Position numbers and translations under genes: made by a program
Shown here: positions 25,298 to 33,769 of the stretch, in pieces
Layout: every line of letters starts with the position of its first letter
Numbering within the stretch: the stretch's first letter is position 1
The notes under the pieces: model-generated
Database searches by the model: none
What the model saw: the letters and a program-made list of their open reading frames with translations, nothing else
Told to the model about the DNA's origin: nothing
NCBI GenBank assembly: GCA_963713355.1
Contig: CAVQLK010000005.1
Coordinates: forward strand, 496,001 to 560,000
Source: FEN-1219 sp963713355
GTDB taxonomy: Bacteria; Pseudomonadota; Gammaproteobacteria; Steroidobacterales; Rariloculaceae
Direction: 5' to 3'
DNA length: 64,000 nucleotides

Positions 25298-25935
25298 GCC
25301 TCTTGGACTTACACAAGGCCGTCGAGCGCAACACGGGGTTTCTCATCTTCGGCATTCTCGTCGTGGCCTCGATCGGCGGCCTGGTGCAAGTGCTGCCGAG
25401 CACTCTCGACGAGTCGCTGAGTGCGCCGGCGCCGAACGTCGTGCCTTACGGCCCGCTAGAGCTCGTCGGCCGCGACATCTACATTCGGGAATCGTGCTCG
25501 ACGTGCCACTCGCAACAGGTGCGGCCGCTACTGGCCGAGGTGAAGCGCTACGGAGCGTACGCGCGCGCCGGCGAGTTCGCCTACGACCGGCCGTTCCTGT
25601 GGGGCTCGAAGCGCACGGGTCCGGACTTGTTGCGTCTGGGCGGCAAATACACGGATGCGTGGCACCGCGTTCACTTGCTGGACCCCCGAGCCGTGATTCC
25701 GACTTCGATAATGCCCGCCTATCCGTGGCTCGCCACGCACGGCGCGAACGCGGGCAACGACATTCAGGCGCGGCTCGAGACGCTGCGCACACTCGGTCAT
25801 CCGTATTCCGATGAAACAATCGAGTCGGCACCAGCGGCGCTCGAAGGCAAGACGGAGCTCGACGCGGTCGTTGCGTACCTTCAGTCGCTAGGCCGGTTCG
25901 GAATCGACGACGTCGAAGAGCACGCAGGGCATTGA
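25294..25935 (+). CDS. ccoO: cbb3-type oxidase monoheme subunit II
   Basis: 213 residues starting GTG in the overlap GTGA with ccoN. One N-terminal membrane anchor (FLIFGILVVASIGGLVQVLP), a heme site IRESCSTCHSQQVRPL and the methionine-ligand segment SIMPAYPWL. It passes electrons from CcoP or soluble cytochromes to CcoN. Confidence 0.94.
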   Translation: MSLLDLHKAVERNTGFLIFGILVVASIGGLVQVLPSTLDESLSAPAPNVVPYGPLELVGRDIYIRESCSTCHSQQVRPLLAEVKRYGAYARAGEFAYDRPFLWGSKRTGPDLLRLGGKYTDAWHRVHLLDPRAVIPTSIMPAYPWLATHGANAGNDIQARLETLRTLGHPYSDETIESAPAALEGKTELDAVVAYLQSLGRFGIDDVEEHAGH

Positions 25936-25936
25936 T

Positions 25937-26080
25937 ATGACCTTACTGATATTCGGCGGCGACATGTTAGTCACGGGCTTCATGGTCGGAGTTGTGATCT
26001 GGCTGTGCGTACGTGAGAACGACGAGCGCATTGCAATGTCGGCGCGGATCCCGCTCGAGGACGAAGCACGCCATGAATAG
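25937..26080 (+). CDS. ccoQ: Small cbb3 oxidase subunit CcoQ
   Basis: A 47-residue protein with one membrane helix (DMLVTGFMVGVVIWLCV) and a charged tail ARIPLEDEARHE, similar to the AxLPFxDE tail of CcoQ. It starts two bases after ccoO ends, and its stop overlaps the ccoP start (ATGAATAG). CcoQ stabilises the oxidase complex. CcoS is the alternative, but the gene position favours CcoQ. Confidence 0.75.
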   Translation: MTLLIFGGDMLVTGFMVGVVIWLCVRENDERIAMSARIPLEDEARHE

Positions 26081-26975
26081 CATCGCAACCGGTTTCTGGG
26101 CGGGCTGGATCGCTGTGCTCACGGTCGTCTCCGTGGCGGGCCTCGCGTGGCTGATCGTGAGCGTATATTTCAGCGGCGACGATTCCGCCGAGGTCGGGCA
26201 CGTGGTCTGGGACGAGACTCTGCGCGAGGGCACCACGGCCGCGCCGCTCTGGTGGTTCTGGATGATCCTTGCGCTGCTCGCGACGTCAGTCGTCTACCTG
26301 ATCCTCTATCCTGGTTTCGGATCGTACGCAGGCGTGCTCCGTTGGTCCCAGGGCGGCCAGATCGCGGCGAGCCTCGCGAGGCACGAAGAGCGCTTCGGAC
26401 CGATGCGCACGGAGATCGCCACGCGCGCCCTGCCGGCGCTGCAAGAGGATGAGCTCGCGATGCGCTCTGCTTCGCACCTCTTCAACAACCACTGCAGCGC
26501 ATGTCACGGCCCGGACGCTCGGGGTCAGGCCGCGCTGTTCCCCGATCTGCGCGACGACAGCTGGCAGTGGGGCCGCGATGAGATGCAACTCGCCCAAACG
26601 ATTGCGCACGGCCGCCAAGCGGTGATGCCGCCGTGGCAAGCTGTCCTCAATGACGACGGCGTCGCGAAACTGGCCGACTACGTGCTGGCGCTCAGCAGCG
26701 GCACAGCCCCTGCGGAAAGCGAGATGGCGACGACGTATCGAAACTACTGCAGTGCCTGTCACGGGCCCGAGGGAGCCGGAATGACGCTGCTCGGCGCACC
26801 CGCACTCAACGACGGCGTTTGGCTGTACGGCGGTTCGACCGCGGCGGTGCGAGAGTCCATCTCGCGCGGGCGGACGGGCGTGATGCCGCCTTTCGGAGAG
26901 CGCCTCGACGGCGCGCAGATCAAGCTTCTGACGGCGTGGCTCGCGAGCGGTGCGCCGCCCCTCTCCGGGGAATAG
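26073..26975 (+). CDS. ccoP: cbb3-type oxidase diheme subunit III
   Basis: 300 residues. The N-terminus has two membrane segments with the FixP/CcoP block PLWWFWMILALL and YPGFGSYAGVLRWSQGGQ. Two class I hemes follow: FNNHCSACHGPDARGQA and YRNYCSACHGPEGAGM, with VMPPW and VMPPF methionine regions. It accepts electrons from periplasmic donors. The first cytochrome domain is the functional entry in known complexes. The next gene begins seven bases after its stop. Confidence 0.94.
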   Translation: MNSIATGFWAGWIAVLTVVSVAGLAWLIVSVYFSGDDSAEVGHVVWDETLREGTTAAPLWWFWMILALLATSVVYLILYPGFGSYAGVLRWSQGGQIAASLARHEERFGPMRTEIATRALPALQEDELAMRSASHLFNNHCSACHGPDARGQAALFPDLRDDSWQWGRDEMQLAQTIAHGRQAVMPPWQAVLNDDGVAKLADYVLALSSGTAPAESEMATTYRNYCSACHGPEGAGMTLLGAPALNDGVWLYGGSTAAVRESISRGRTGVMPPFGERLDGAQIKLLTAWLASGAPPLSGE

Positions 26976-26982
26976 CCACCCG

Positions 26983-27990
26983 ATGATGCGAGTGCCCGAG
27001 ACGATGAAGGCACTTCGCGTCCACGGCCCAGGGCGGGGGCTCTCGTTGGATGAGGTACCAGTCCCCATCCCGAGCGACCATCAAGTGTTGCTTCGCGTAC
27101 TGGCTTGCGGCGTATGCCGCACCGACCTGCATGTGCTCGACTCGGAGCTGCCGAACCTGCGCTATCCCGTAACTCCGGGGCACGAGATCGTCGGCTGCGT
27201 CGTTCGAGTCGGCGCACGCGTGGATCCGCAGTGGCTCGACAAACGGGTTGGCGTTCCGTGGCTTGCTCGAACCTGCGGTACGTGCCGGTACTGCAACGCG
27301 GACCTCGAAAACCTATGTGAGAGCGCTCTGTTCACGGGCTATACCGTGCCCGGCGGGTACGCGCAGTACGTGACGGCAGACTCGCGCTACTGTCTGCGGA
27401 TTCCCGACCGGTATTCGAACACCGAAGTGGCTCCCCTTCTGTGCGCCGGCTTGATCGGCTATCGCGCATACCGCGCAGCCGGCGACGCGCCACGACTCGG
27501 CCTGTACGGCTTCGGCGCTGCTGCCCACTTGCTGGCGCAGCTCGCCCGCGCCGATCGGCGCCACGTTTACGCCTTCACACGGCCGGGCGACTCAAAGGGT
27601 CAGGAGTTTGCTCGCGAGCTCGGCGCAGTCTGGGCGGGAGGATCCGACGAGACTCCGCCGGAGCCGCTCGACGCCGCGATCATTTTTGCGGCCGTCGGCG
27701 CGCTGGTGCCGTCCGCACTGGCGGCGACTCGCCCAGGGGGGCGCGTCGTCTGTGCCGGCATCCACATGAGCGACATCCCGTCGTTTCCCTATCGGCTGCT
27801 GTGGGGAGAGCGCTCCATCGCTTCGGTCGCCAATCTCACTCGCGCCGACGGTGCCGCATTCATGCGACGCGCCGGCGAGGTGGACCTGCATCCAGTTGTC
27901 GAGCCGTTCTCGTTGGCCGAAGCAGCGGAAGCTCTGTCGAGGCTGAAGCACGGGCGCTTGCACGGCGCTGCTGTTCTCGTAGACACCTAG
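26983..27990 (+). CDS. Zinc-dependent alcohol dehydrogenase (MDR family, AdhP-like)
   Basis: 335 residues if started at ATG 26983 (26986 and 27004 are alternatives). Motifs: catalytic zinc site GVCRTDLHV and GHEIVG, structural zinc cysteines RTCGTCRYCNADLENLC, and a Rossmann turn RLGLYGFGAAAHL. The family oxidises primary alcohols or reduces aldehydes with NAD(P). It follows ccoP by seven bases, so it is expressed with the oxidase. That is consistent with redox balancing at low oxygen. Confidence 0.85.
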   Translation: MMRVPETMKALRVHGPGRGLSLDEVPVPIPSDHQVLLRVLACGVCRTDLHVLDSELPNLRYPVTPGHEIVGCVVRVGARVDPQWLDKRVGVPWLARTCGTCRYCNADLENLCESALFTGYTVPGGYAQYVTADSRYCLRIPDRYSNTEVAPLLCAGLIGYRAYRAAGDAPRLGLYGFGAAAHLLAQLARADRRHVYAFTRPGDSKGQEFARELGAVWAGGSDETPPEPLDAAIIFAAVGALVPSALAATRPGGRVVCAGIHMSDIPSFPYRLLWGERSIASVANLTRADGAAFMRRAGEVDLHPVVEPFSLAEAAEALSRLKHGRLHGAAVLVDT

Positions 27991-28024
27991 GCTCGTCCAC
28001 ATAGATCATCCCGTGCCGTCCGAC

Positions 28025-28032
28025 GTACGTAG
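28025..28032 (+). promoter_or_regulatory. FixJ-like box, exact GTACGTAG
   Basis: Exact match to GTAMGTAG, followed by ATCCC, 46 bases before the ATG of the hydrolase at 28078. The best match in the window. Confidence 0.6.
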
Positions 28033-28077
28033 ATCCCACAGCACTCATCCGCATGCGCGCGCGCTACGTTAGAGCTG

Positions 28078-29001
28078 ATGGAACGAACACACGATGCTTT
28101 CCGCGACTCACACGATGTGGCAGCCAGTGTTGGTGGCGATAACTCGCCCGTATACCGATCGGCAATAGGCCGAGAGATCGTGCTGGCTGCGTATCGGGCG
28201 CAAGCCGCACGAATTCCGTTCGAGATCGAAAGCGAGCTCGTTCCGACCTCATTTGGAATGACTCATGTCGTCTGGACGGGCCGCGCTGAGGCGCCTCCGA
28301 TCGTCGTCATCTCTGGCGTCAACTTTGGCGCATTTTTTACCGTCGAATGGCTGGAGAGCCTAGTCCCTCACTTCCGCTTGATCATTCCCGACATCGTCGG
28401 CCAACCGAATCTCAGCGCAGAAGCGAGACCGAAACCGAAGGGCCACGAGTATGCCCGGTGGTTGCGCGAGGTACTGGAGCAGCTCGACGTTGGCCCCGTG
28501 CCGATGATCGGGTTTTCCTTCGGTGGCGCCGTGGTTTTGGATCTCGCGAGCTCATTTCCTTCACTAGTGAGCAAAGCGGCCCTTGTCGTGCCGGGTGGCT
28601 TCGCCGGCGGTAATTTCGTGAATGTTCTGTGGCGCTTGTTTGTGCCGTGGAGTCTCTATCGGTTGAACCCGACAACCACTCGTGTGCCGAAGCTGGTCAG
28701 CCCCCTCGGCGACGACCTTCCGGCACATTGGTACGACTTTTTCGATTTGCTGCTTCGGCACGTCCGATGGGCGGTCATGCCGCCGGGGCCGTTCAGCACT
28801 GCTCAGCTTGCAAGCTACCCCGGCCCAACGCTCGCCATTTTTGCGAAAAACGACTGCTTCTTCCCCGGCGAGAAGGCGGCGGCTGCGGCACGAAAGGCGT
28901 TGGGGCCGAGCGTCCGCACGCGCTTGATCGACGGAAAGCACGTCCCCGCGGCTGCTGAGATTGCGATCATGCAGCGTGAGCTTCGTGCCTTCCTTGGATA
29001 G
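28078..29001 (+). CDS. Alpha/beta-fold hydrolase
   Basis: 307 residues. The nucleophile elbow is IGFSFGGAVV (G-x-S-x-G near residue 147), the acid is probably in AKNDCFFPG and the histidine in GKHVPAAAE. The oxyanion region VVISGVNFGAFFT is present. There are no signals for export. Substrate unknown. It stands alone behind the best TACGTA box. Confidence 0.8.
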   Translation: MERTHDAFRDSHDVAASVGGDNSPVYRSAIGREIVLAAYRAQAARIPFEIESELVPTSFGMTHVVWTGRAEAPPIVVISGVNFGAFFTVEWLESLVPHFRLIIPDIVGQPNLSAEARPKPKGHEYARWLREVLEQLDVGPVPMIGFSFGGAVVLDLASSFPSLVSKAALVVPGGFAGGNFVNVLWRLFVPWSLYRLNPTTTRVPKLVSPLGDDLPAHWYDFFDLLLRHVRWAVMPPGPFSTAQLASYPGPTLAIFAKNDCFFPGEKAAAAARKALGPSVRTRLIDGKHVPAAAEIAIMQRELRAFLG

Positions 29002-29051
29002 GTCGCCGCCACGGCCACAACCCGTCGGTGGTGGCAAACGGCCGATGAAAG

Positions 29052-30653
29052 TCAGCGAGGGGGAATCGTGGCCGTCGCAGTCGCAATGAGCGCGGCCGAA
29101 GCGGCGGCGTTCTCTACGTAGTAACGTTCAAACCGCTGTGTCTCCTCGGCGGCGTAACCGTGGAGGTTCTCGGCCCACCGATAGGCGATCGATTGATAGA
29201 GCAGCTCCGCGTCGATCGTCAGGGCAGCGGCCTCGCCCGCGCCGAGCGCGATGCGGTAGCGCACTCGATCGCCGCCGCCGACGAAGTCGGCGTCGTCGGC
29301 CGCGGCACCGCGAACGGCGACGTCGGGCTCGGCCGTCGTCTTGTCGAAGCCGCGCGGCAGCAGGCGGTTGTCCTTGACGAAACGCACGCCTCGCAGCAGG
29401 CCCGTCGTCACGGCATCGCGGGAGTCGACCATGATCGCCTCGTAGATCTGCACCTCGTCGGGCTCCGCCACGATTTCGTAGTGCGGCTCGAAACGCTCGG
29501 CGTCGGCGTCGTTGTCGTTGCCTTCAATGCTGCCGTCGGGCCGAACTGCGCCCGACTCGAATACGGTGCGTCCCGCCGCGTCGCGCACGACGACATGCAG
29601 CCACGCGCGCCGCGACGGGTAAGCCGTCGGCAGCTTGTGCCCGGTCGTGCTCGCGATGTCGAGCACGAGCTCGAGGCCGGCCGCCGTGCGCTGCGCCGCC
29701 GATATCGCGAGCGTCGCGGCGCGAGTACCGAGGAAACGCCGCGTCTCCGCGGCCGCGGCTTCGAGCTCTTGGGGCAAGGCCTTCACGCCGAGCTCGCCGC
29801 GGTACCTCCGCAGGATGTCGAGCATGAACGCGTTGGCGCCGAGAAACGTGTGCTGCGACACGTTGGGCCGCGGTTGGCCGAGCACGGACGTGATCGGCGC
29901 TTCAGCGGCGACCTCCGGCATGTGGCAGCTCTGGCAGCTGTTGGTCGTGCGGTAGTCGCTGTGCAGCCACTCCTGATACGGCACTTGCTCCGGCAACCTG
30001 CCGGTCGCCTGCCCGGCTTCGTCGATCGCGCTCGTGAACAGCGTGTGGCACGTCGCGCAGAGCTCCGACCGTTGGATGTGCGTACTGAAGCTCGGCCTGA
30101 AGGTCGCCGCCGAGTGCATCAATGCCTGCCTTCCCGCGTCGACGTCGTGCGGTCCGAACGCGACACGGCTCGTACCCGCTGCTTCGATCGCGAAGCCGCC
30201 GTCGAAGCTCGCGTGCTCGCCCAAATTCTCTGCGGAGATCTGGTGGCAAACGGTGCACGACACGCCGTCGGCAGCAAGCTCGTGCTGCGGCGCGGCCGGC
30301 GCGAGGCTCGAGAATACCTGGCCTTGACCGCCGGCCGCCGCGGCGTCGAAACGCGCCATCGGCATGTGGCAGGTCGAGCACGTGTCCTCGATCGCCGCCT
30401 GCGCGGCCGGATGATCCATCACCTCGCGGCGCACCGCTGCGTGCCAGTAGGGGTCGCGCGCGGAGTTCGCCATCATCGTCGCGCGCCAGTCGAAGCCGAT
30501 GGAGATGTCCTCGCCCGTAGGCGCCGTGAGCTGCGCATGACAAGCGATGCACTGCGCGGCCGGCACGAACGCGCTCGCGTCGTCCTGCGCCTCGGCGACT
30601 CCGCTCCCGAGGAGGGTTGCTGCAACGCAAATACGAACGATTAGCAACCGCAT
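29052..30653 (-). CDS. Periplasmic pentaheme c-type cytochrome
   Basis: 533 residues from ATG 30653, at which point a signal peptide (IVRICVAATLLGSGVAEA) begins. Five CxxCH sites lie in the N-terminal 270 residues: CIACH, CSTCH, CTVCH, CATCH and CQSCH. The C-terminal half is heme-free, with beta-rich segments (HKLPTAYPSRRAWLHVVVRD). The arrangement resembles the cytochrome c554/multiheme families that move electrons across the periplasm. It diverges from the cytochrome-barrel fusion with 78 bases between the two. Confidence 0.85.
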   Translation of the reverse strand: MRLLIVRICVAATLLGSGVAEAQDDASAFVPAAQCIACHAQLTAPTGEDISIGFDWRATMMANSARDPYWHAAVRREVMDHPAAQAAIEDTCSTCHMPMARFDAAAAGGQGQVFSSLAPAAPQHELAADGVSCTVCHQISAENLGEHASFDGGFAIEAAGTSRVAFGPHDVDAGRQALMHSAATFRPSFSTHIQRSELCATCHTLFTSAIDEAGQATGRLPEQVPYQEWLHSDYRTTNSCQSCHMPEVAAEAPITSVLGQPRPNVSQHTFLGANAFMLDILRRYRGELGVKALPQELEAAAAETRRFLGTRAATLAISAAQRTAAGLELVLDIASTTGHKLPTAYPSRRAWLHVVVRDAAGRTVFESGAVRPDGSIEGNDNDADAERFEPHYEIVAEPDEVQIYEAIMVDSRDAVTTGLLRGVRFVKDNRLLPRGFDKTTAEPDVAVRGAAADDADFVGGGDRVRYRIALGAGEAAALTIDAELLYQSIAYRWAENLHGYAAEETQRFERYYVENAAASAALIATATATIPPR

Positions 30654-30731
30654 GATTTCGCGAGCTTTTTCGGCAGTCGGGCCGACACTATACTGCGGCG
30701 CATCGTTTACACAACGCGGAGCACCGCCGCC

Positions 30732-31838
30732 GTGCGCTCGACTCATTTCGCCAACGCGCTCGCGGCGCTCTCCCTCGGCACAACGGGGGCAGCACTCGGG
30801 CAAATACTCGAGCCGCGCGCCGTCTACACGGCGGCCTGCGCCGCCTGCCACGGTGACGACGGCCGCGGTCGCGGCGCGAGCGAGCTCGGCTTCGAGGTTC
30901 CCGTGCCCGACTTCACGGACTGCGACTTCGCAGTTCGCGAGCCGGACTCCGACTGGTACGCGATCGCGCATCGCGGCGGCCCGATCCGCGGCTTCGACCC
31001 TCTCATGCCGGCATTTGGCGAAGCGCTCCAACCCGAGGAGATCGAAGCCGCGCTAGCAAGGATTCGCTCTTTCTGCACGGACGATCGTTGGCCGCGCGGC
31101 GAGCTGAACTTGCCGCGTGCGCTGTTCACCGAGAAGGCGTATCCCGAGGACGAGGCCGTCATCACGACGACGTTTATCGGCGAGGGCGCCGACTCGATCA
31201 GCCACGAATTCCTCTGGGAGCAGCGATTCGGGCCGCTGAATCAGATGGAGATCAAAATTCCGATCACCCGTGCGGATCTCGGTGCGCCGCAGGGATGGAC
31301 GAGCGGTGCGGGCGACCTCGGCATCGGCGTCAAGCACACGATGCGGCACAGCTTGGAGCACGGTTCGATTCTGTCGGTAGGCGGAGAGCTCGTACTGCCG
31401 ACGGGCGACGAGACGAAGGGCTTCGGCAAAGGCACGACCGTGTTCGAGTCCTTCGTCCTGTACGGCAAGATGTTGCCGCGCGACTCGTTCGTGCAGCTCC
31501 AGGCGGTGCTCGAATTTCCGAACGACTCCTCGTTCGAGGACGAGGCCGTGTTTCGCGCCGTGCTCGGCAAGACTTGGACCGTCGACGCACCGTTCGGCCG
31601 CAGCTTAACGCCGATGCTCGAGGTGCTGGCGGCCCGCGATCTCGAGGGAGGAGCGCAGACAGAGTGGGATCTCGTCCCGCAGCTTCAGGTCTCGCTGAAT
31701 AGACGCCAGCATGTCCTCGGCGCAATAGGGATTCGCCAACCGGTCACCGACCGCGCGAACCGTGACACGGAGCTCGTGATCTACCTGCTGTGGGACTGGT
31801 TCGACGGCGGCATCCTAGAGGGGTGGAACGCACCATAG
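30732..31838 (+). CDS. Monoheme cytochrome c fused to an outer-membrane beta-barrel
   Basis: 368 residues from GTG 30732. A signal peptide, then a cytochrome c domain (about 25-120; YTAACAACHGDDGRG and PLMPAFGEAL). The last 240 residues are alternating hydrophobic/polar strands (HEFLWEQRFGPLNQMEIKIPI, GDLGIGVKHTMRH, DSFVQLQAVLEFPND) ending LVIYLLWDWF. The tail resembles a transporter-like outer-membrane barrel. A fused heme-barrel layout recalls Cyc2-type iron oxidases, though I see no sequence identity to them. Confidence 0.7.
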   Translation: MRSTHFANALAALSLGTTGAALGQILEPRAVYTAACAACHGDDGRGRGASELGFEVPVPDFTDCDFAVREPDSDWYAIAHRGGPIRGFDPLMPAFGEALQPEEIEAALARIRSFCTDDRWPRGELNLPRALFTEKAYPEDEAVITTTFIGEGADSISHEFLWEQRFGPLNQMEIKIPITRADLGAPQGWTSGAGDLGIGVKHTMRHSLEHGSILSVGGELVLPTGDETKGFGKGTTVFESFVLYGKMLPRDSFVQLQAVLEFPNDSSFEDEAVFRAVLGKTWTVDAPFGRSLTPMLEVLAARDLEGGAQTEWDLVPQLQVSLNRRQHVLGAIGIRQPVTDRANRDTELVIYLLWDWFDGGILEGWNAP

Positions 31839-32064
31839 ATCGCCGGCAACCGACGTCACGAGGATCCCCTCCCCTGTCGATTCACGATCGGAATGTCGGC
31901 AGCCCATTCGATCCCAAGTGCCGCTCGCCGGAACTGCAGCGTGCCCGATCTGGCCGCCGTTGCGGGGGTTTCGCCCAGCACCGGCACCGGACCAAGGGCG
32001 ACAGTCAGAATGAATAGCGCGTTCGAGCAATCATGGCGCGTCGGCCGGGTTTACAAGAGCACAC

Positions 32065-32250
32065 TTAACGTGTCACCGCCAGCATTAATACGCGACGTTT
32101 CCGCCTCGGTCCGTTTGCACGGTCCCCATTGAGCCGTACGGCCTCGAGCACGCCGCCAAACCTGTTATCGCCGTAGAAATTGCCGTCTTGTAAGAAAACT
32201 ATTCCGACGCCGCCGCGTTCCGTTACGAAGGTGACGGAGATAATTCCCGT
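32065..32250 (-). other. Possible small remnant in a gene-poor gap (31839-32310)
   Basis: The 470-base gap after the fusion gene holds no convincing start-to-stop gene. One minus-strand stretch, open from just after a TAG at 32251 to a TAA at 32065, translates to GIISVTFVTERGGVGIVFLQ and DGNFYGDNRFGG. That looks protein-like and faintly GrlR-like. It has no start codon, so at most it is a fragment. Confidence 0.25.
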
Positions 32251-32310
32251 CTACTGTGAAAGATGCAATCCACGTGCCTTAATGCGGCGCTCTGCATGAG
32301 TGACTAACGG

Positions 32311-32718
32311 TCAAGGTGCTGTTCGACGTGTCAGGCGTTCGATTATTGGGCAGCGCGACTCGTCCGTGTTGGTATCGCAAGCCGCCAGTAGACGCACGAA
32401 CTGCTTGCGCAGGTTTTTCAATTCTCGGATTCGCTCATCGACGAATTGGAGCTTTGCAGCCGCGATCTCCCTTGTCTTGCTGCATGACATCGTTCCGACT
32501 AGATTCAAGAGTTCATTCACTTCGCTAAGGGAAAATCCCAGGCGCTGCGCGTCCTTGATGAAGAGCAATCGCTGGGCGTCAGAGCCGCCATAGCGTCTTA
32601 CACGACCAGGTGGCCGCTTGGGTTCAGCGATGAGTTTGCGTCGCTGATAGTAGCGCACCGTCTCCACGCTCACGCCGGCCTCGGTCGCCAACTGTCCAAT
32701 CGTATAGCCTCGACTCAC
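32311..32718 (-). CDS. merR: MerR-type mercury-responsive regulator
   Basis: 135 residues from GTG 32718 with GGAG six bases upstream. N-terminal winged HTH (YTIGQLATEAGVSVETVRYYQRRKLI), then the dimer helix. The three Hg-binding cysteines are C79 (TMSCSK), C114 and C123 (ACDTNTDESRCP), with the exact MerR spacing. This separates it from ZntR/CueR relatives. Its operator-promoter is directly upstream, but no mer transport or reductase genes follow. Confidence 0.85.
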   Translation of the reverse strand: MSRGYTIGQLATEAGVSVETVRYYQRRKLIAEPKRPPGRVRRYGGSDAQRLLFIKDAQRLGFSLSEVNELLNLVGTMSCSKTREIAAAKLQFVDERIRELKNLRKQFVRLLAACDTNTDESRCPIIERLTRRTAP

Positions 32719-32720
32719 GC

Positions 32721-32752
32721 TTGACTCCGTACCACGGTACAGACCCTATCCT
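32721..32752 (+). promoter_or_regulatory. MerR operator within a long-spacer promoter
   Basis: TTGACT (-35) and TATCCT (-10) are separated by 20 bases, the stretched spacing MerR activators correct. The spacer holds the perfect dyad GTACC-AC-GGTAC (32729-32740). The promoter points right, away from merR, at a region with no recognisable mer gene. Confidence 0.7.
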
Positions 32753-33022
32753 ACCAACGGTTCTACAGGAGTTTGAAGTCGGGAGCCATGGATGCGATGG
32801 GGATGTTTCCAGAACTTCGACGGAATGTGGCGCTGGCGGTGTGCGTCGGCGGATCGCAACGTGGTGCTGAATTCAGGCGACGCACACCGGCTTCTAGTGC
32901 GAGCGGTCGCCGAAGCCATCACGCACGGTTTCGTTGAGCGAGTCAGTCGCGAAGCGCAGCAGGTGGCCGCCAACAGACCTCGACGCGCTGAAGCTCAACT
33001 ACTCATGTACGTTCTCGGCGTA

Positions 33023-33045
33023 CTAGAGCCGCCTCGCGGCTCTAG
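33023..33045. repeat. Perfect 10-bp stem hairpin in the gap 32753-33184
   Basis: CTAGAGCCGC-CTC-GCGGCTCTAG forms a 10-bp perfect stem without a T-tract. The surrounding 430 bases downstream of the mer promoter show only short, non-family frames. I call no gene there. Confidence 0.5.
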
Positions 33046-33184
33046 CACACGCATCGTCTGATACTGACCGGCCTTCGGGAGGACCTGCCAAAGCTATCAA
33101 TGCGCTCGAGTGTGCTCGGCACGAGTATCGCGAAGCACTGTTGCTGACGGCGTTCGGCGACGCAAGCCCGGGTAGAGTTTGCAA

Positions 33185-33649
33185 ATGAAATTGGAGCTGT
33201 CCCTGATGCCACGCACAAACAAGAATATAGGGTCGCGCGCCACTCGTTTGGACGGTCCGCTCGATACGTTCGACGACGAAGGCGTGCGTCTCGCGATGCT
33301 GGCCGCTCTCGAAGCTGTCTACGAGCTTTTCCCGCATATCACATTGCCGCAGTACCTAATTTCGCTCGAGGTCCGAAAGGCCGAGCGCGATGGTTCGCCC
33401 CATACGCTGGCTTCGATAGTCAAGAAGCTCAAGATGCCGTTCTCCACAGCGTCGCGGGTCGTATGGTCATTGACCGAGGAAGGTGGCGACATAGGAATCA
33501 TTCGCTACCTGAATCACCCAACGGACCGGCGCAAGAAATTACTCGTCATCAACGAGCGCAAAGAGCTCAACGAAATTCCACGTGCGATCTCCCGCGCGAT
33601 GCTCGATTACTACGGGGACGCGGTCAGGCAGCTGCGGGGGTCGCCGTAA
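33185..33649 (+). CDS. MarR-like winged-helix regulator
   Basis: 154 residues from ATG 33185 (an in-frame TTG is at 33179). The core HTLASIVKKLKMPFSTASRVVWSL, followed by RYLNHPTDRRKKLLVI, is a winged-helix recognition helix plus wing, as in MarR-type regulators. FPHITLPQYLISLEV precedes it. Its target is unknown. Proteins of this shape are frequent on mobile elements, which fits this accessory region. Confidence 0.65.
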   Translation: MKLELSLMPRTNKNIGSRATRLDGPLDTFDDEGVRLAMLAALEAVYELFPHITLPQYLISLEVRKAERDGSPHTLASIVKKLKMPFSTASRVVWSLTEEGGDIGIIRYLNHPTDRRKKLLVINERKELNEIPRAISRAMLDYYGDAVRQLRGSP

Positions 33650-33769
33650 CGGCTTTGCGACGCGGCAGCTCGCAGGGCAATTAATAGGAGTGTCGATGCG
33701 AATCGCGCATGAGGCTCATGCCCGGCGCGGATCAAAGCCAAGACCGAGAGGCGGCGTTCCAGCTCTGAG

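Noticed and set aside
29110..29125. CTACGTAGTAA inside the pentaheme cytochrome gene as a FixJ box
   Set aside because: It lies within the 3' coding part of the gene and is not in front of a start codon.
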